DNA from: Paenibacillus sp. FSL R5-0341
Lineage (GTDB): Bacteria > Bacillota > Bacilli > Paenibacillales > Paenibacillaceae
DNA: 64,000 nt
Direction: 5' to 3'
Assembly: GCF_037975235.1 (NCBI RefSeq)
Contig: NZ_CP150241.1
Coordinates: forward strand, 4,588,001 to 4,652,000
The notes beneath the pieces were generated by a model. It did not search any database, had not been told where the DNA came from, and saw only the letters and a program-made list of their open reading frames with translations. The translations under genes and the position numbers were made by a program. Shown here piece by piece: positions 26,639 to 35,546 of this stretch (position 1 is its first letter; the number at the start of each line of letters is the position of its first letter).

Positions 26639-28453
26639 TTAGTCATCAATTTTCAGTACCGCCATGAATGCCTCTTGCGGCACCTCAACGTTACCAACCT
26701 GCTTCATCCGCTTCTTACCTTCCTTCTGCTTCTCAAGCAGTTTCCGTTTCCGCGAGATGTCACCACCATAACACTTGGCAAGTACGTTTTTACGCATTGC
26801 TTTTACCGTTTCACGAGCAACAACCTTAGTACCCACAGATGCCTGAATTGGCACCTCGAACATTTGCCGTGGAATCAGCTCGCGCAGTTTCTCACAGATA
26901 ATACGTCCGCGGTTATACGCACGGTCACGGTGAACGATAAAGGACAAGGCATCGACTTGTTCGCCATTGAGCAAGATATCCATTTTCGCCAGATTGGACT
27001 GACGATATCCAGACAGCTCGTAGTCAAAGGATGCATATCCTTTGGTGCTCGATTTCAACTGGTCGAAGAAGTCATATACAATTTCGGACAACGGGATCTC
27101 ATACGTAATCGTAACCCGGGTTGTGTCCAAATATTCCATATTCACATATTCGCCACGCTTGTTCTGACACAATTCCATAATGGTACCTACATAATCATTC
27201 GGTACGATGATGGCTGCTTTCACGTATGGCTCCTCGACATAATCAATCCGGCCTACCTCAGGGTAGTTGGATGGGTTGTCAATTTGCATTACTTCACCAT
27301 TGGTCAGCGTCACGTGATAGATTACACTTGGTGCAGTGGTGATCAGCGGGATGTTGAATTCACGCTCAATACGCTCCTGGATAACGTCCATGTGAAGCAG
27401 TCCAAGGAATCCGCAACGGAATCCAAAACCTAGGGCACTGGATGTTTCCGGCTCAAAGCTGAGAGAAGCATCGTTCAATTGCAATTTCTCCAACGCTTCA
27501 CGCAGATCAACATAGTCCGATGTTTCGATCGGATAGAGACCGCAGTAAACCATTGGATTAATTTTGCGATAACCCGGCAAAGGTTCCGGTGTTGGATTTT
27601 TAGCATCAGTCACCGTATCCCCGACTTGTGTATCGCCTACATGCCGAATACCAGCAACGATAAATCCAACATCACCCACGTTCAGCTCGTCCACGATGGA
27701 CATGCGAGGTTTGAACGCTCCAACTTCAATGACTTCAAATGTTTTACCTGTTGCCATCATTTTGATTTTGGAACCGGATTTGATTTTGCCGTCAACAACT
27801 CGTACATATACGATTACACCTTTGTACGGATCATAATGTGAGTCAAAAATCAGCGCTTTCAGCGGTTGATCCGGGTCGCCAGTCGGTGCAGGAACACTCT
27901 GCACAACTTGCTCCAGAATTTCTTTGATTCCGATACCTGCCTTGGCCGAAGCCAGAACAGCGTTGCTCGTATCCAAACCAATAACATCTTCCACTTCCTG
28001 CTTCACCCGATCAGGATCGGCGCTTGGAAGGTCAATTTTGTTGATAACCGGTAAAATTTCAAGATTATTGTCCAATGCCAGATACACGTTAGCGAGTGTC
28101 TGGGCTTCAATTCCCTGAGCCGCATCCACAACGAGTAGAGCGCCTTCACATGCCGCGAGACTCCGTGATACTTCATACGTGAAGTCTACGTGTCCCGGTG
28201 TATCGATCAAATTCAATAGATACTCTTCACCATCATCCGCTTTGTAAGTCAGTGCTACTGCTTGTAGCTTGATCGTAATTCCACGTTCACGTTCGAGATC
28301 CATCTGATCCAGTACTTGTTCTTGCATTTCTCGTGTTGTCAGCGCACCTGTGTACTCCAAGATCCGGTCCGCAAGTGTTGATTTGCCGTGATCTATATGT
28401 GCAATAATAGAAAAGTTACGAATTTTACGTTGTCTTGCCCGAATATCAGTCAT
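26639..28453 (-). CDS. lepA: Elongation factor 4 (LepA)
   Basis: Ribosome-bound translational GTPase. The 604-residue protein has G1 AHIDHGKST (18-26), G3 DTPGHVDF, G4 NKIDLPSADP, the EF-G-like domains, and the LepA-specific C-terminal domain with RDRAYNRGRIICEKLRELIP in pieces, ending in LKIDD. GGGGGTAAGGA precedes the ATG at 28453. It lies downstream of the YqxA-like gene and spoIIP, in B. subtilis-like order. Confidence 0.97.
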   Translation of the reverse strand: MTDIRARQRKIRNFSIIAHIDHGKSTLADRILEYTGALTTREMQEQVLDQMDLERERGITIKLQAVALTYKADDGEEYLLNLIDTPGHVDFTYEVSRSLAACEGALLVVDAAQGIEAQTLANVYLALDNNLEILPVINKIDLPSADPDRVKQEVEDVIGLDTSNAVLASAKAGIGIKEILEQVVQSVPAPTGDPDQPLKALIFDSHYDPYKGVIVYVRVVDGKIKSGSKIKMMATGKTFEVIEVGAFKPRMSIVDELNVGDVGFIVAGIRHVGDTQVGDTVTDAKNPTPEPLPGYRKINPMVYCGLYPIETSDYVDLREALEKLQLNDASLSFEPETSSALGFGFRCGFLGLLHMDVIQERIEREFNIPLITTAPSVIYHVTLTNGEVMQIDNPSNYPEVGRIDYVEEPYVKAAIIVPNDYVGTIMELCQNKRGEYVNMEYLDTTRVTITYEIPLSEIVYDFFDQLKSSTKGYASFDYELSGYRQSNLAKMDILLNGEQVDALSFIVHRDRAYNRGRIICEKLRELIPRQMFEVPIQASVGTKVVARETVKAMRKNVLAKCYGGDISRKRKLLEKQKEGKKRMKQVGNVEVPQEAFMAVLKIDD

Positions 28454-28599
28454 TCCTTACCCCCAGAAACAGCCTAGTGTCAATCACTTCATTATAACAG
28501 TTGATGCAGAGTGCATCAATCCCGTGATGTCTTAACTTTATAATAAAGTGTGATCATGAAACTCCCAGAGGTTATATTGTACCTTTAAATCATGGTATT

Positions 28600-28959
28600 T
28601 TATTCAGCAACTCCGCTAAAAAGAGAGACCACCCACTTGATTCCACTATGAGAGAGATTTTGCAATAGTCCAGCTGTTTTGTCTGCCAACACATCCACCG
28701 GAGCCTTACTCTGATCTGCCCCAAGCACTTGGCTTGGTGACTGAACAGGTACAAACGGTGGTTCTTTGACTTCCTTTTGGACAGGTGCAGTCGGAACAGA
28801 TTCGGTAACCGGTGAAGTTGGCTCTGTTGTCACAGCGGTTGACGTGCCGTCTGATGGATTACCCATATGAAAGTTGCTGCCAGCCAGCTGCATTCCAAAC
28901 AGCACACCCAGCAACATTAATACAGCGATGGATAACAGTCTTTTACCGAATCTGGACAT
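28600..28959 (-). CDS. YqxA-like membrane-anchored protein (possibly DUF3679)
   Basis: A 119-residue protein with one N-terminal membrane segment (LLSIAVLMLLGVLFGMQLAG) and an external Pro/Thr/Val-rich tail ending in a hydrophobic stretch. B. subtilis has yqxA, a similar-size protein with the LxGVLxGMQ-type membrane segment, between spoIIP and lepA; this gene is in the same place, 54 bases after spoIIP ends. That is the main reason for the name. GGAGG precedes the ATG. Function unknown; expression with spoIIP in sporulation is inferred from position. Confidence 0.6.
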   Translation of the reverse strand: MSRFGKRLLSIAVLMLLGVLFGMQLAGSNFHMGNPSDGTSTAVTTEPTSPVTESVPTAPVQKEVKEPPFVPVQSPSQVLGADQSKAPVDVLADKTAGLLQNLSHSGIKWVVSLFSGVAE

Positions 28960-29013
28960 ATGCTTTGCCTCCTGTCACTCTCTACTATTTTGGTCTTCAT
29001 ACATATATAGTCC

Positions 29014-30309
29014 CTATCCACCCTGTGATGACGTTTCTGCACTGGCTTTGTCCACCTTCTGATCTTCCCAATACACTTGGGCAATCATGTCAGCGAGAAT
29101 TTTGGATGTCCGTTGTAACTCAGCCCCTGTATTATCGATCCCACCAATCTCAATCAAAATGCTGTTGGGTGAAAGGGTTTGGTTATATTCTCCGTTGTTG
29201 GCTCCTCCACCGTCCTTGCCCCAGACACCACGGGATACCCCAGGATACTTGGCTTCCAGTTTCTTATGAATTTTTGCAGCAAAAGCTTCATTCTGCCGCC
29301 AATTCGGATTTTCATGTCCAATAATGAAATATACTTTGGCGTAGCCCAAGTCATTAATAGTAGTCGTTGTTTTGCCATGACGCTGTGAATCACGATGAAT
29401 GTCTATGAGATACGTCAAATCATCATTTTGAGCGAGTGCCGCTTTTACCGTTTGACGGGAATATTTATAGGAATAGTTCCAGTTATAGTCCTTTACTTTG
29501 GTGGGGTAATCATCCTTCGCATGCTCTACGCCGATTCCCAGCTTCTCCAGACTGTCTGAGAGATAGGTTCCCACTTGAAACACATTTCCTGTTGATTTGC
29601 CTGATGATGGGTTATCACTCTTCGTGCCTAGCAGTGGATTGTAGCCTTCCCGTGGATGAGAATGATAGATGAGAACTGATTTTTTGCCTGTTGTCGGTGA
29701 ACCGCTATTGTCTTTCTCGCCATCCTTCGCTGGAGGATCTTCTTTAACTTCTCCCTCTCCAGGCTCGCTCGAATCAGGCGGGTCCGTGTTGTCCTGACCT
29801 GGTGGAACATGCAGCTCACTACCGGGTTTTCCTCCATCCGCTGAAGCTGTATCCGTAAGACCAGGACCGGGCTGATAATCTTCGGGAGCCTCAGCTTTTT
29901 CGTTACCCGAGCCTGGCCGGAGCAGTACAGGTTGGTTCGAACCCATGCCCGGCATTTCTCTCGCAATCAGGCTTTTGGGGTCTTGAGGGTTTACATTCGT
30001 CAGCAATTGGAAAACAAAAGAGGTGAGATTCTCACCGGATATGGCAGAGGTCTGTTCTTTCTGGGTGAGATGGGGCATCTCCATACCGAGCATATCGACG
30101 AAAAAGCGGCTTGATACGGCGCTCGCAAATCCTTTCATGGAAGAAACGGGTGAATTATTCAAGCGTTTCTCTGCCATTCCCCCGAGACCAAGTACGACAA
30201 AAAACAAGGCAGATATGATCATAAGCAACAACAACGTACGGCCCATGGCCAGCACGTGCAGACATCTTTTTTTCCACTTCCCAATATTCCAGGCCAATAT
30301 CTTGTTCAT
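29014..30309 (-). CDS. spoIIP: Stage II sporulation protein P
   Basis: Peptidoglycan amidase/endopeptidase that, with SpoIID and SpoIIM, drives septal thinning and engulfment in the mother cell. The 431-residue protein has an N-terminal membrane segment (TLLLLMIISALFFVVLGLGG), a long hydrophilic linker rich in Pro, Gly, Asp and Glu, and the C-terminal amidase domain with IYHSHPREGYNPLL, LIDIHRDSQRH and ILIEIGGIDNT (zinc-ligand and catalytic motifs of the family). AAGGAG is eight bases before the ATG at 30309; the frame extends to 30336. A CATAGAGT sequence about 45 bases upstream resembles a sigma-E -10. Confidence 0.94.
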   Translation of the reverse strand: MNKILAWNIGKWKKRCLHVLAMGRTLLLLMIISALFFVVLGLGGMAEKRLNNSPVSSMKGFASAVSSRFFVDMLGMEMPHLTQKEQTSAISGENLTSFVFQLLTNVNPQDPKSLIAREMPGMGSNQPVLLRPGSGNEKAEAPEDYQPGPGLTDTASADGGKPGSELHVPPGQDNTDPPDSSEPGEGEVKEDPPAKDGEKDNSGSPTTGKKSVLIYHSHPREGYNPLLGTKSDNPSSGKSTGNVFQVGTYLSDSLEKLGIGVEHAKDDYPTKVKDYNWNYSYKYSRQTVKAALAQNDDLTYLIDIHRDSQRHGKTTTTINDLGYAKVYFIIGHENPNWRQNEAFAAKIHKKLEAKYPGVSRGVWGKDGGGANNGEYNQTLSPNSILIEIGGIDNTGAELQRTSKILADMIAQVYWEDQKVDKASAETSSQGG

Positions 30310-30401
30310 TCTGCTGTCTCCTTCCCTGCTGGACAACTCTTATACTTCAACTCTATGAGTGCGCCCAATTTGATAGAACAGGAAAATGAAAGATTCCGGG
30401 A

Positions 30402-30433
30402 ACAAAAAAAGAAAGTCCGATAGATTCGGACCT
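30402..30433 (-). terminator. Terminator of gpr
   Basis: Minus strand: GGTCCGA-ATCTA-TCGGACT followed by TTCTTTTTTTG, 20 bases after the gpr stop and before spoIIP. Confidence 0.85.
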
Positions 30434-30453
30434 TCTTCTCAGCAGTTTAAGTT

Positions 30454-31455
30454 TTAATGTGTATAGGCGGCTACGTTATCTGGATTCACTGCATCATGGA
30501 GGGCGGCGTTAAGTCCTGTAGCGATAACATTGGCGATTCCCTCAATAAACTCATCAATTTCTTTGGGAGTAACAATGAGGTCATGCCCCAGTGGCTCCAG
30601 TACCTCTTTCACCAGACTTAGTCGATCTTGCTCACCGATGTCGTCCAGCATACCCATGATCTGTTTCGTCTGATCCGTTTCCTGGCGGAAGTGTGAGCGC
30701 ATCATCTCAATGACATTGTTCACAATGGTGGACGCATAACATACAGTCGGTACGCCGATGGCGATGCAAGGAACGCCCAATATTTCACGGGTCAAGCCAC
30801 GTCGTTTGTTACCTATACCTGAACCCGGGTGGATACCAATGTCGGCTACCTGAATCGTTGTGTTTACACGTTCCAAGGAACGGGAGGCCAGAGCATCAAT
30901 CGCAATAATCGCATCCGGCTTGGTCCGGTCTACAATCCCCTGTACGATGTCACTGGACTCAATGCCCGTTGTACCTAATACGCCGGGAGCGATCGCGCTG
31001 ACTTCCCGATACCCTGGTGCAACCTGATCAGGCACCAATTCAAAATACTGACGGGTCACCATCAGATTTTCCACAACAAGTGGACCGAGTGAATCCGGGG
31101 TGACATTTAAGTTGCCCAGGCCAACAATCAAAACCTTGGATGTTTTGTTGATTCCGGCCTTAACCATAAAATCTTCCATCTCACGTGTGAACTCGGCGGC
31201 AACGCGCTCCTGTAACTCCGTATCCCCATTCCGTAGTGACGGCACCTCCAAAGTGACATAGTGGCCTTTCACCCGACCAATGGCTTTGGCTGCTTCATCA
31301 TTAAGTACATCAATACGTGTGATCGTAATACCCTCTTTTTTCTCTACGTCTTCCCGTAGTCCGGGAATCGTCTGTTTCTGTCCACCTTGCGCCATTTCCT
31401 TGGAGTCGATTGCCAAATCGGTACGAACTGTATAGTTTTGCAAATCCAGTGTCAT
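30454..31455 (-). CDS. gpr: Germination protease GPR
   Basis: Spore endopeptidase that degrades small acid-soluble spore proteins during germination. The 333-residue protein begins MTLDLQNYTVRTDLAIDSKE, which resembles a substrate cleavage site; in studied GPRs the zymogen is cut in this N-terminal region to become active. Conserved blocks VGLGNLNVTPDSLGP and IAIDALASRSLERVNTTIQ in pieces are visible. The frame opens at 31551, but GGAGG is 10 bases before the ATG at 31455. A sigma-G-like promoter precedes it. It is divergent from rpsT. Confidence 0.95.
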   Translation of the reverse strand: MTLDLQNYTVRTDLAIDSKEMAQGGQKQTIPGLREDVEKKEGITITRIDVLNDEAAKAIGRVKGHYVTLEVPSLRNGDTELQERVAAEFTREMEDFMVKAGINKTSKVLIVGLGNLNVTPDSLGPLVVENLMVTRQYFELVPDQVAPGYREVSAIAPGVLGTTGIESSDIVQGIVDRTKPDAIIAIDALASRSLERVNTTIQVADIGIHPGSGIGNKRRGLTREILGVPCIAIGVPTVCYASTIVNNVIEMMRSHFRQETDQTKQIMGMLDDIGEQDRLSLVKEVLEPLGHDLIVTPKEIDEFIEGIANVIATGLNAALHDAVNPDNVAAYTH

Positions 31456-31487
31456 TCTGTCCCTGCCTCCCTTACCGCATTTGAGCA

Positions 31488-31517
31488 TATTGTGTGGGAA
31501 AAAGAGTTTCTTTATGC
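31488..31517 (-). promoter_or_regulatory. Candidate sigma-G/sigma-F promoter of gpr
   Basis: Minus strand GCATA (31513-31517), an 18-base spacer, CACAATA (31488-31494). Against the consensus GHATR-N18-CATNNTA only one position differs. It lies 33 bases before the gpr ATG. Forespore expression of gpr is established in Bacillus. Confidence 0.55.
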
Positions 31518-31545
31518 AGCATGTCGAACATCGTAGGAATATCTG

Positions 31546-31574
31546 TTGCATTTTACATGCTAGCGTGATAGAAT
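31546..31574 (+). promoter_or_regulatory. SigA-type promoter of rpsT
   Basis: TTGCAT (31546-31551), 17-base spacer, TAGAAT (31569-31574), about 57 bases before the rpsT start. Confidence 0.6.
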
Positions 31575-31630
31575 ATTTTAAGTTGTGAAACGTTTGTATT
31601 CATGCAAATGCCTTACAGGAGGTGAATGTA

Positions 31631-31903
31631 ATGCCAAACATCAAATCCGCTGTTAAACGCGTAAAAACGAGCGACAAGCGCCGCGCACTCAACGCTTCCC
31701 AGAAGTCTGCACTCCGTACAGCTGTTAAAGCTGCTGATGCTGCTCTGGTAAGTAACGAAGTTGATACTGCAAAAGCTGCGATTCAAGCTGCTTCCAAAAA
31801 GCTGGACAAGGCTGTAACTAAAGGTCTGGTTCATAAAAATGCTGCAGCACGCAAAAAGTCTCGCTTGGCGAAAAAACTGAACGCTCTTTCCGCACAAGCG
31901 TAA
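31631..31903 (+). CDS. rpsT: 30S ribosomal protein S20
   Basis: Primary 16S rRNA-binding protein of the small subunit. The 90-residue, Lys/Ala-rich protein starts MPNIKSAVKRVKTSDKRR and ends KKSRLAKKLNALSAQA, typical for S20 in sequence and length. The open frame begins with GTG at 31622, but AGGAGGTG is placed six bases before the ATG at 31631. It is alone on the plus strand with its own promoter and terminator, divergent from gpr and convergent with holA, as in Bacillus. Confidence 0.97.
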   Translation: MPNIKSAVKRVKTSDKRRALNASQKSALRTAVKAADAALVSNEVDTAKAAIQAASKKLDKAVTKGLVHKNAAARKKSRLAKKLNALSAQA

Positions 31904-31928
31904 GAAGCGTTACTTATACGATCCAATG

Positions 31929-31965
31929 GAAAAATCCTGAACAGCATAGGCTTTCAGGATTTTTT
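31929..31965 (+). terminator. Terminator of rpsT
   Basis: AAAATCCTGAA and TTCAGGATTTT form a stem followed by a T-run, 26 bases after the rpsT stop. Confidence 0.88.
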
Positions 31966-31996
31966 AGTATCTGATTCGTTAAGTATAAGACACAGA

Positions 31997-32050
31997 TAAA
32001 GCGACCTTTAATCCGATGATCTAACCATCATGGAGCAAAGGTCGCTTTGT
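31997..32050 (-). terminator. Terminator of holA
   Basis: AAAGCGACCTTT pairs with AAAGGTCGCTTT across a 27-base loop, about 40 bases after the holA stop. The T-run on the minus strand is short; it could work in both directions. Confidence 0.6.
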
Positions 32051-32089
32051 TTGTATCATAATAGTATTCTATTACGTTTACGTACTCAT

Positions 32090-33106
32090 TCACGCACCAA
32101 GTCTTAATAAGAAAAGCTCCAGACCCAGCACTTTATCCACCGCTCCTGTTTTCATCTGGTAATCCAGTTCACTAAGGTGACTCAAGATCATTCTCAGACG
32201 ATCCGGCTGAAATTTACGCGCTTGTTCACCCGCAATCTTAACGGCATATGGATGCAGACCAAGCTGACTGGCGATCTGCTGCTGGGAGTAACTTTGCTGG
32301 CCTAACTCTTTCACCTGAATCATGATCCGAAACTGACGTGCGATTAAAGCTGCAATTTTAATCGGTTCTTCCCGTTGTTTCAGCAACTCATAGAAAAGAG
32401 CCAGTGCTTTCTCCAGTCGCAAATTAGCGAGTTCTTCCACCAGCGAAAATACATTCTGCTCTGTACTACGGGCAACCAATGACTCGATATCAACGCGACG
32501 AATTGTCCCCCCATTACCCGCAAACAAACATAACTTGTCTACTTCAGCAGACAGGGTCTGCAGACCTGTTCCCGCGTAGCTGATCAACGTGTCCGCTGCT
32601 CCCGTCTCAAAGGAGACATCCCGCTGCTTCGCCAGTTTCACAATCCAATTCAACAGCTCCTCTCCACTCAGTGGAGCAAAAGCAAGAACTACCGCCTGTT
32701 TCTTGACAGCCTTCACCAGTTTCTTACGCTCATCCAGCTTGTCCCCTTGGGCCAGAAAAACAATCGTACTGTACTCTGCCGGATTTTCCATATATGTAAG
32801 CAGACGATCAACCTGGTGTTCAATCTTGGATTCTTTACCTGCGGTAAACAGACTAGCATCCCTTACAATAATCAATTTCCGCGGAACTAGAAAAGGTACA
32901 GTCTCCGCTTCTTCAATAACGACCTCCACAGCCGTTTCAGACAAATCATATGGAATAATCGCAAAATCACGATGTTCTTCTTCAATAACCTGTTCCTTTA
33001 ACATATCCGTAAACTGCTGTATCTGATACTTTTCCGTTCCATACAGCACATAGATCGGAGCCGGTTCTCCACTACGTATTGCCTTTGTTGCACTTTTCAC
33101 ATCCAT
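32090..33106 (-). CDS. holA: DNA polymerase III subunit delta
   Basis: Clamp-loader subunit that opens the beta sliding clamp. The 338-residue protein starts MDVKSATKAIRSGEPAPIYVLYGTE and contains VLAFAPLSGEELLNWIVKLAK and the C-terminal LGLHPYAVKIAGEQARKF in pieces, typical of the HolA/YqeN family (AAA+ fold without ATP-binding motifs). It has its own upstream region between the anti-sigma terminator and the ATG. In B. subtilis the equivalent yqeN directly follows comEC; here the sigma/anti-sigma pair and two small genes lie between. Confidence 0.95.
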   Translation of the reverse strand: MDVKSATKAIRSGEPAPIYVLYGTEKYQIQQFTDMLKEQVIEEEHRDFAIIPYDLSETAVEVVIEEAETVPFLVPRKLIIVRDASLFTAGKESKIEHQVDRLLTYMENPAEYSTIVFLAQGDKLDERKKLVKAVKKQAVVLAFAPLSGEELLNWIVKLAKQRDVSFETGAADTLISYAGTGLQTLSAEVDKLCLFAGNGGTIRRVDIESLVARSTEQNVFSLVEELANLRLEKALALFYELLKQREEPIKIAALIARQFRIMIQVKELGQQSYSQQQIASQLGLHPYAVKIAGEQARKFQPDRLRMILSHLSELDYQMKTGAVDKVLGLELFLLRLGA

Positions 33107-33154
33107 TCACGGTGCCTCCTTATCCCTCTTATCCTACCAGAAAAAACGCAAGAC

Positions 33155-33194
33155 AACAAAGGGACCTTACATCCAGTTTACGGATGAAGGTCCC
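33155..33194 (-). terminator. Terminator of the sigma/anti-sigma operon
   Basis: Minus strand: GGGACCTTCATCC pairs with GGATGTAAGGTCCC around a 7-base loop, followed by TTTGTTGTC. It is about 170 bases after the anti-sigma stop; the intervening 33195-33362 shows nothing recognisable. Confidence 0.75.
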
Positions 33195-33362
33195 CTGTCC
33201 TACATCTATATAAACGCAAACACCAGCAGTTCTAGAAAAAGCCGGTGCGCGGTCATACGACGTCAGTTGTTTGAACTGAGATAGGACGTTTTGTTACTTC
33301 CAATATATGCTTGTCATACTGAAAATGTTCTTTCGTTTAGTGGCGTTGAATCCCAATTCCAC

Positions 33363-34649
33363 TTATTTCGCAGAAGCTCCACCTGAAACAGAAGTTACAT
33401 TAAACGAGTTCTTCGCCGTTGTTCCGTCCTTGTCCGTTTCGTAGTTAAATAGGGTACCATCCTTCGACCAACTTGCTGACTTCAGCGTCCCCTCTATATT
33501 ACGTTGCTCAACCAGATTAAGAACATCCGGTTCATTGGCAGGTTTGGAGTATATGCTGATTTGATCACCAAGAAGCATAACTACATAGGAGCCGTCAGGT
33601 GAATTCCATTCTTTTGGTGCTGCCGTTGTAGCCATTCCTTGATCCGGTCCTGCCAATCCTTTGTTTCCTCCAGAGGTATCTACACCTGTACCGGAATCAG
33701 TGGCAGCATTGCCTTCAACCGGAGCATCTTCATTTGTGTTCGGAGCTGTATTTTGAGAAGCGAAGGATTTCGCGTCTCCATTTTCTGGTTCGGTTGTTCC
33801 ATCCTCTTCACCATCTGTAGAAGATGTAGGAGCACTGCCTGATTCTTGATTTCTCTGCTCAGCGTCTTGGCTCTGACCCTGACTCTTCTGACTATCGGTC
33901 GAAGGAGAACTGGACGAATTATCCTGAGTTCCTTTATTCGGAGCAGGCGTTGATTCGGTAGCCGGTTGTTGAGGTGTCGGATCTGTCTGAACTTTAGGCT
34001 CCTGCACCTGATCTCCACCATTCTCTTCAGGCATTGTTTCAGATCCCAGGTTATCTCCTTCCGTTGAGGAAGCATTCGAATCATCCACAAATACATCGTT
34101 GCTGCTTGGTTGGGATGAAGTTGAAGGATCATAATTCTCAATATTTTTGCTCAATGCATTCTGATCCACATTACCGCTCTCTTGAGTAGCTCCAGAGCTC
34201 AGCAACATGGAATCGGCATTCTCAATCTGTTCAGGCTCATATCCCCAGATGGCGAATCCCAATACAACTGCCGCAGCCGCTGCCCCCATGGACATTCGTC
34301 CTGCCATCGAGTTAAGCCATTTTTGTTTTTGCTTCGTTTTCCGCTCACTTGAACGTTGTAAATTCTCAAATGCAGCGGGGACAGGATTCATTTCCTGTAT
34401 GGTGCTACTTTGCTCCCTACGCGCTTCGTCTATAGCATCAAGCTGTGGCATAATCGCATCAACCAGACTAAACTTCGGGCTTACTTGCGGTAATTCTTCC
34501 AGTTCTCTGGAAAGAGCTCTGAGTAAACTAAAATTCTCGGCGCACTCCGGACACTTGGCCACATGCTGTAGCATCTGCGCGGTTTCCGCTTCGCCCAGAT
34601 CATGATCCAGATAGCGGTGCATCCATTCCACCACCTCTTCGCATTTCAT
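33363..34649 (-). CDS. Anti-sigma factor with zinc-finger (zf-HC2) domain and long external region
   Basis: Membrane-anchored regulator of the ECF sigma factor encoded just before it. Seen in 428 residues: an N-terminal ZAS-type domain with H29-x3-C33-x2-C36 (HVAKCPEC), a single membrane segment near residues 115-135 (Ala/Val-rich, GAAAAAVVLGFAIWGYEP), then an external stretch of about 180 residues that is very rich in Ser, Gln, Thr, Asn, Pro, Glu and Gly, and a C-terminal folded-looking domain (WNSPDGSYVVMLLGDQ, SASWSKDGTLFNYET) that resembles a beta-propeller-like blade. The start overlaps the sigma stop by four bases. The signal sensed by the outer domain is unknown. Confidence 0.85.
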   Translation of the reverse strand: MKCEEVVEWMHRYLDHDLGEAETAQMLQHVAKCPECAENFSLLRALSRELEELPQVSPKFSLVDAIMPQLDAIDEARREQSSTIQEMNPVPAAFENLQRSSERKTKQKQKWLNSMAGRMSMGAAAAAVVLGFAIWGYEPEQIENADSMLLSSGATQESGNVDQNALSKNIENYDPSTSSQPSSNDVFVDDSNASSTEGDNLGSETMPEENGGDQVQEPKVQTDPTPQQPATESTPAPNKGTQDNSSSSPSTDSQKSQGQSQDAEQRNQESGSAPTSSTDGEEDGTTEPENGDAKSFASQNTAPNTNEDAPVEGNAATDSGTGVDTSGGNKGLAGPDQGMATTAAPKEWNSPDGSYVVMLLGDQISIYSKPANEPDVLNLVEQRNIEGTLKSASWSKDGTLFNYETDKDGTTAKNSFNVTSVSGGASAK

Positions 34650-35194
34650 CCTGTCACACCACCTTTCTGATATTCCTGTAGTAGATTCTGTAATTGCTGT
34701 CTGGCTCTAAATAAATAAGATTTCACCGTATTCAACGGAAGATCGAGACAATCCGCAATTTCATTGTAGGATAAGTCCTGCAAATATCTTAGAACAATAA
34801 CGGTACGATGATGCTCGGGAAGCTTGTTGATCGCATCCTGAATGTCTTGGGCCACGTATGTAGACATGACCTCGTACTCCACATCCTGATTATCCTGAAA
34901 AACCATGTCATGTTCGTCAATGGAGACGGACGGCTTGGTTCTTCTGAATTTATCAATACAGATGTTCGTGACGATGCGTTGTACCCATGTTTTGAATTGG
35001 GCCTTTTCTTCGTATGAATTGATTTTGGTGTAAATTCGGATCAACGCTTCCTGAGCAGCATCCAAAGCGTCCTGTTCATTATTTAGAATGTAATATGCGG
35101 TCCGATAGACGTGTTGTTCAATCTCCCGCAATAGGGTAATTAGAGCGTCGCGATCGCCCGATTGAGCGGCTCTGATGAGTTCCGGCTCTACCAC
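34646..35194 (-). CDS. ECF-type RNA polymerase sigma factor
   Basis: Extracytoplasmic-function sigma factor, 182 residues. Region 2 is seen in YYILNNEQDALDAAQEALIR, and region 4 in LPEHHRTVIVLRYLQDLSYNEIADCL followed by NTVKSYLFRARQQLQ; the usual ECF two-domain arrangement and size. It starts with GTG at 35194, seven bases after AGGGGG. The following anti-sigma gene overlaps by four bases. An ECF-like promoter sequence lies 31 bases upstream, suggesting autoregulation. It sits between holA and the late competence genes, unlike in B. subtilis. Specific subgroup not determined. Confidence 0.93.
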   Translation of the reverse strand: MVEPELIRAAQSGDRDALITLLREIEQHVYRTAYYILNNEQDALDAAQEALIRIYTKINSYEEKAQFKTWVQRIVTNICIDKFRRTKPSVSIDEHDMVFQDNQDVEYEVMSTYVAQDIQDAINKLPEHHRTVIVLRYLQDLSYNEIADCLDLPLNTVKSYLFRARQQLQNLLQEYQKGGVTG

Positions 35195-35224
35195 AAAGGA
35201 TCCCCCTCTCCCTGCAACCTTACA

Positions 35225-35251
35225 GACGTGATCATCAATAAAATTGTTGCA
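35225..35251 (-). promoter_or_regulatory. Candidate ECF autoregulatory promoter
   Basis: Minus strand TGCAAC (35246-35251), a 17-base spacer, CGTC (35225-35228). It resembles the TGAAAC-N16-CGT type used by ECF sigma factors of Bacillales. Placement before the sigma gene supports the reading. Confidence 0.45.
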
Positions 35252-35490
35252 AAGTTAAGTATTTTTTTAATTTGCCATAACAAAATAACGGCGTATGTAT
35301 TAGGGCCGCTGAAATCTTCTCTTAGAATAACAGAAATCGCATAACGAGTCACCAAACGAGTCTAAAAGGGATTCCATTACTTACACGACTCAATTCAAAT
35401 GCAATGGCATACATTATAGCTAACCACTTATTTGGTCCCTCAAAATAAAAAAAGTCGAAATTTGTCCAAATTTAAGCTATTTTTAATGCA

Positions 35491-35504
35491 ATTTTCATGA
35501 AAAT
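35491..35504. promoter_or_regulatory. 14-base perfect palindrome upstream of a small gene
   Basis: ATTTTCATGAAAAT lies about 43 bases before the start of the 35547 gene, next to TATTGT/TGTAAA sequences that could serve as a -10. Possible operator; no regulator assigned. Confidence 0.35.
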
Positions 35505-35546
35505 AGTGTATTGTAAATTTACATTCATAAACACGAGGTGATGAGC

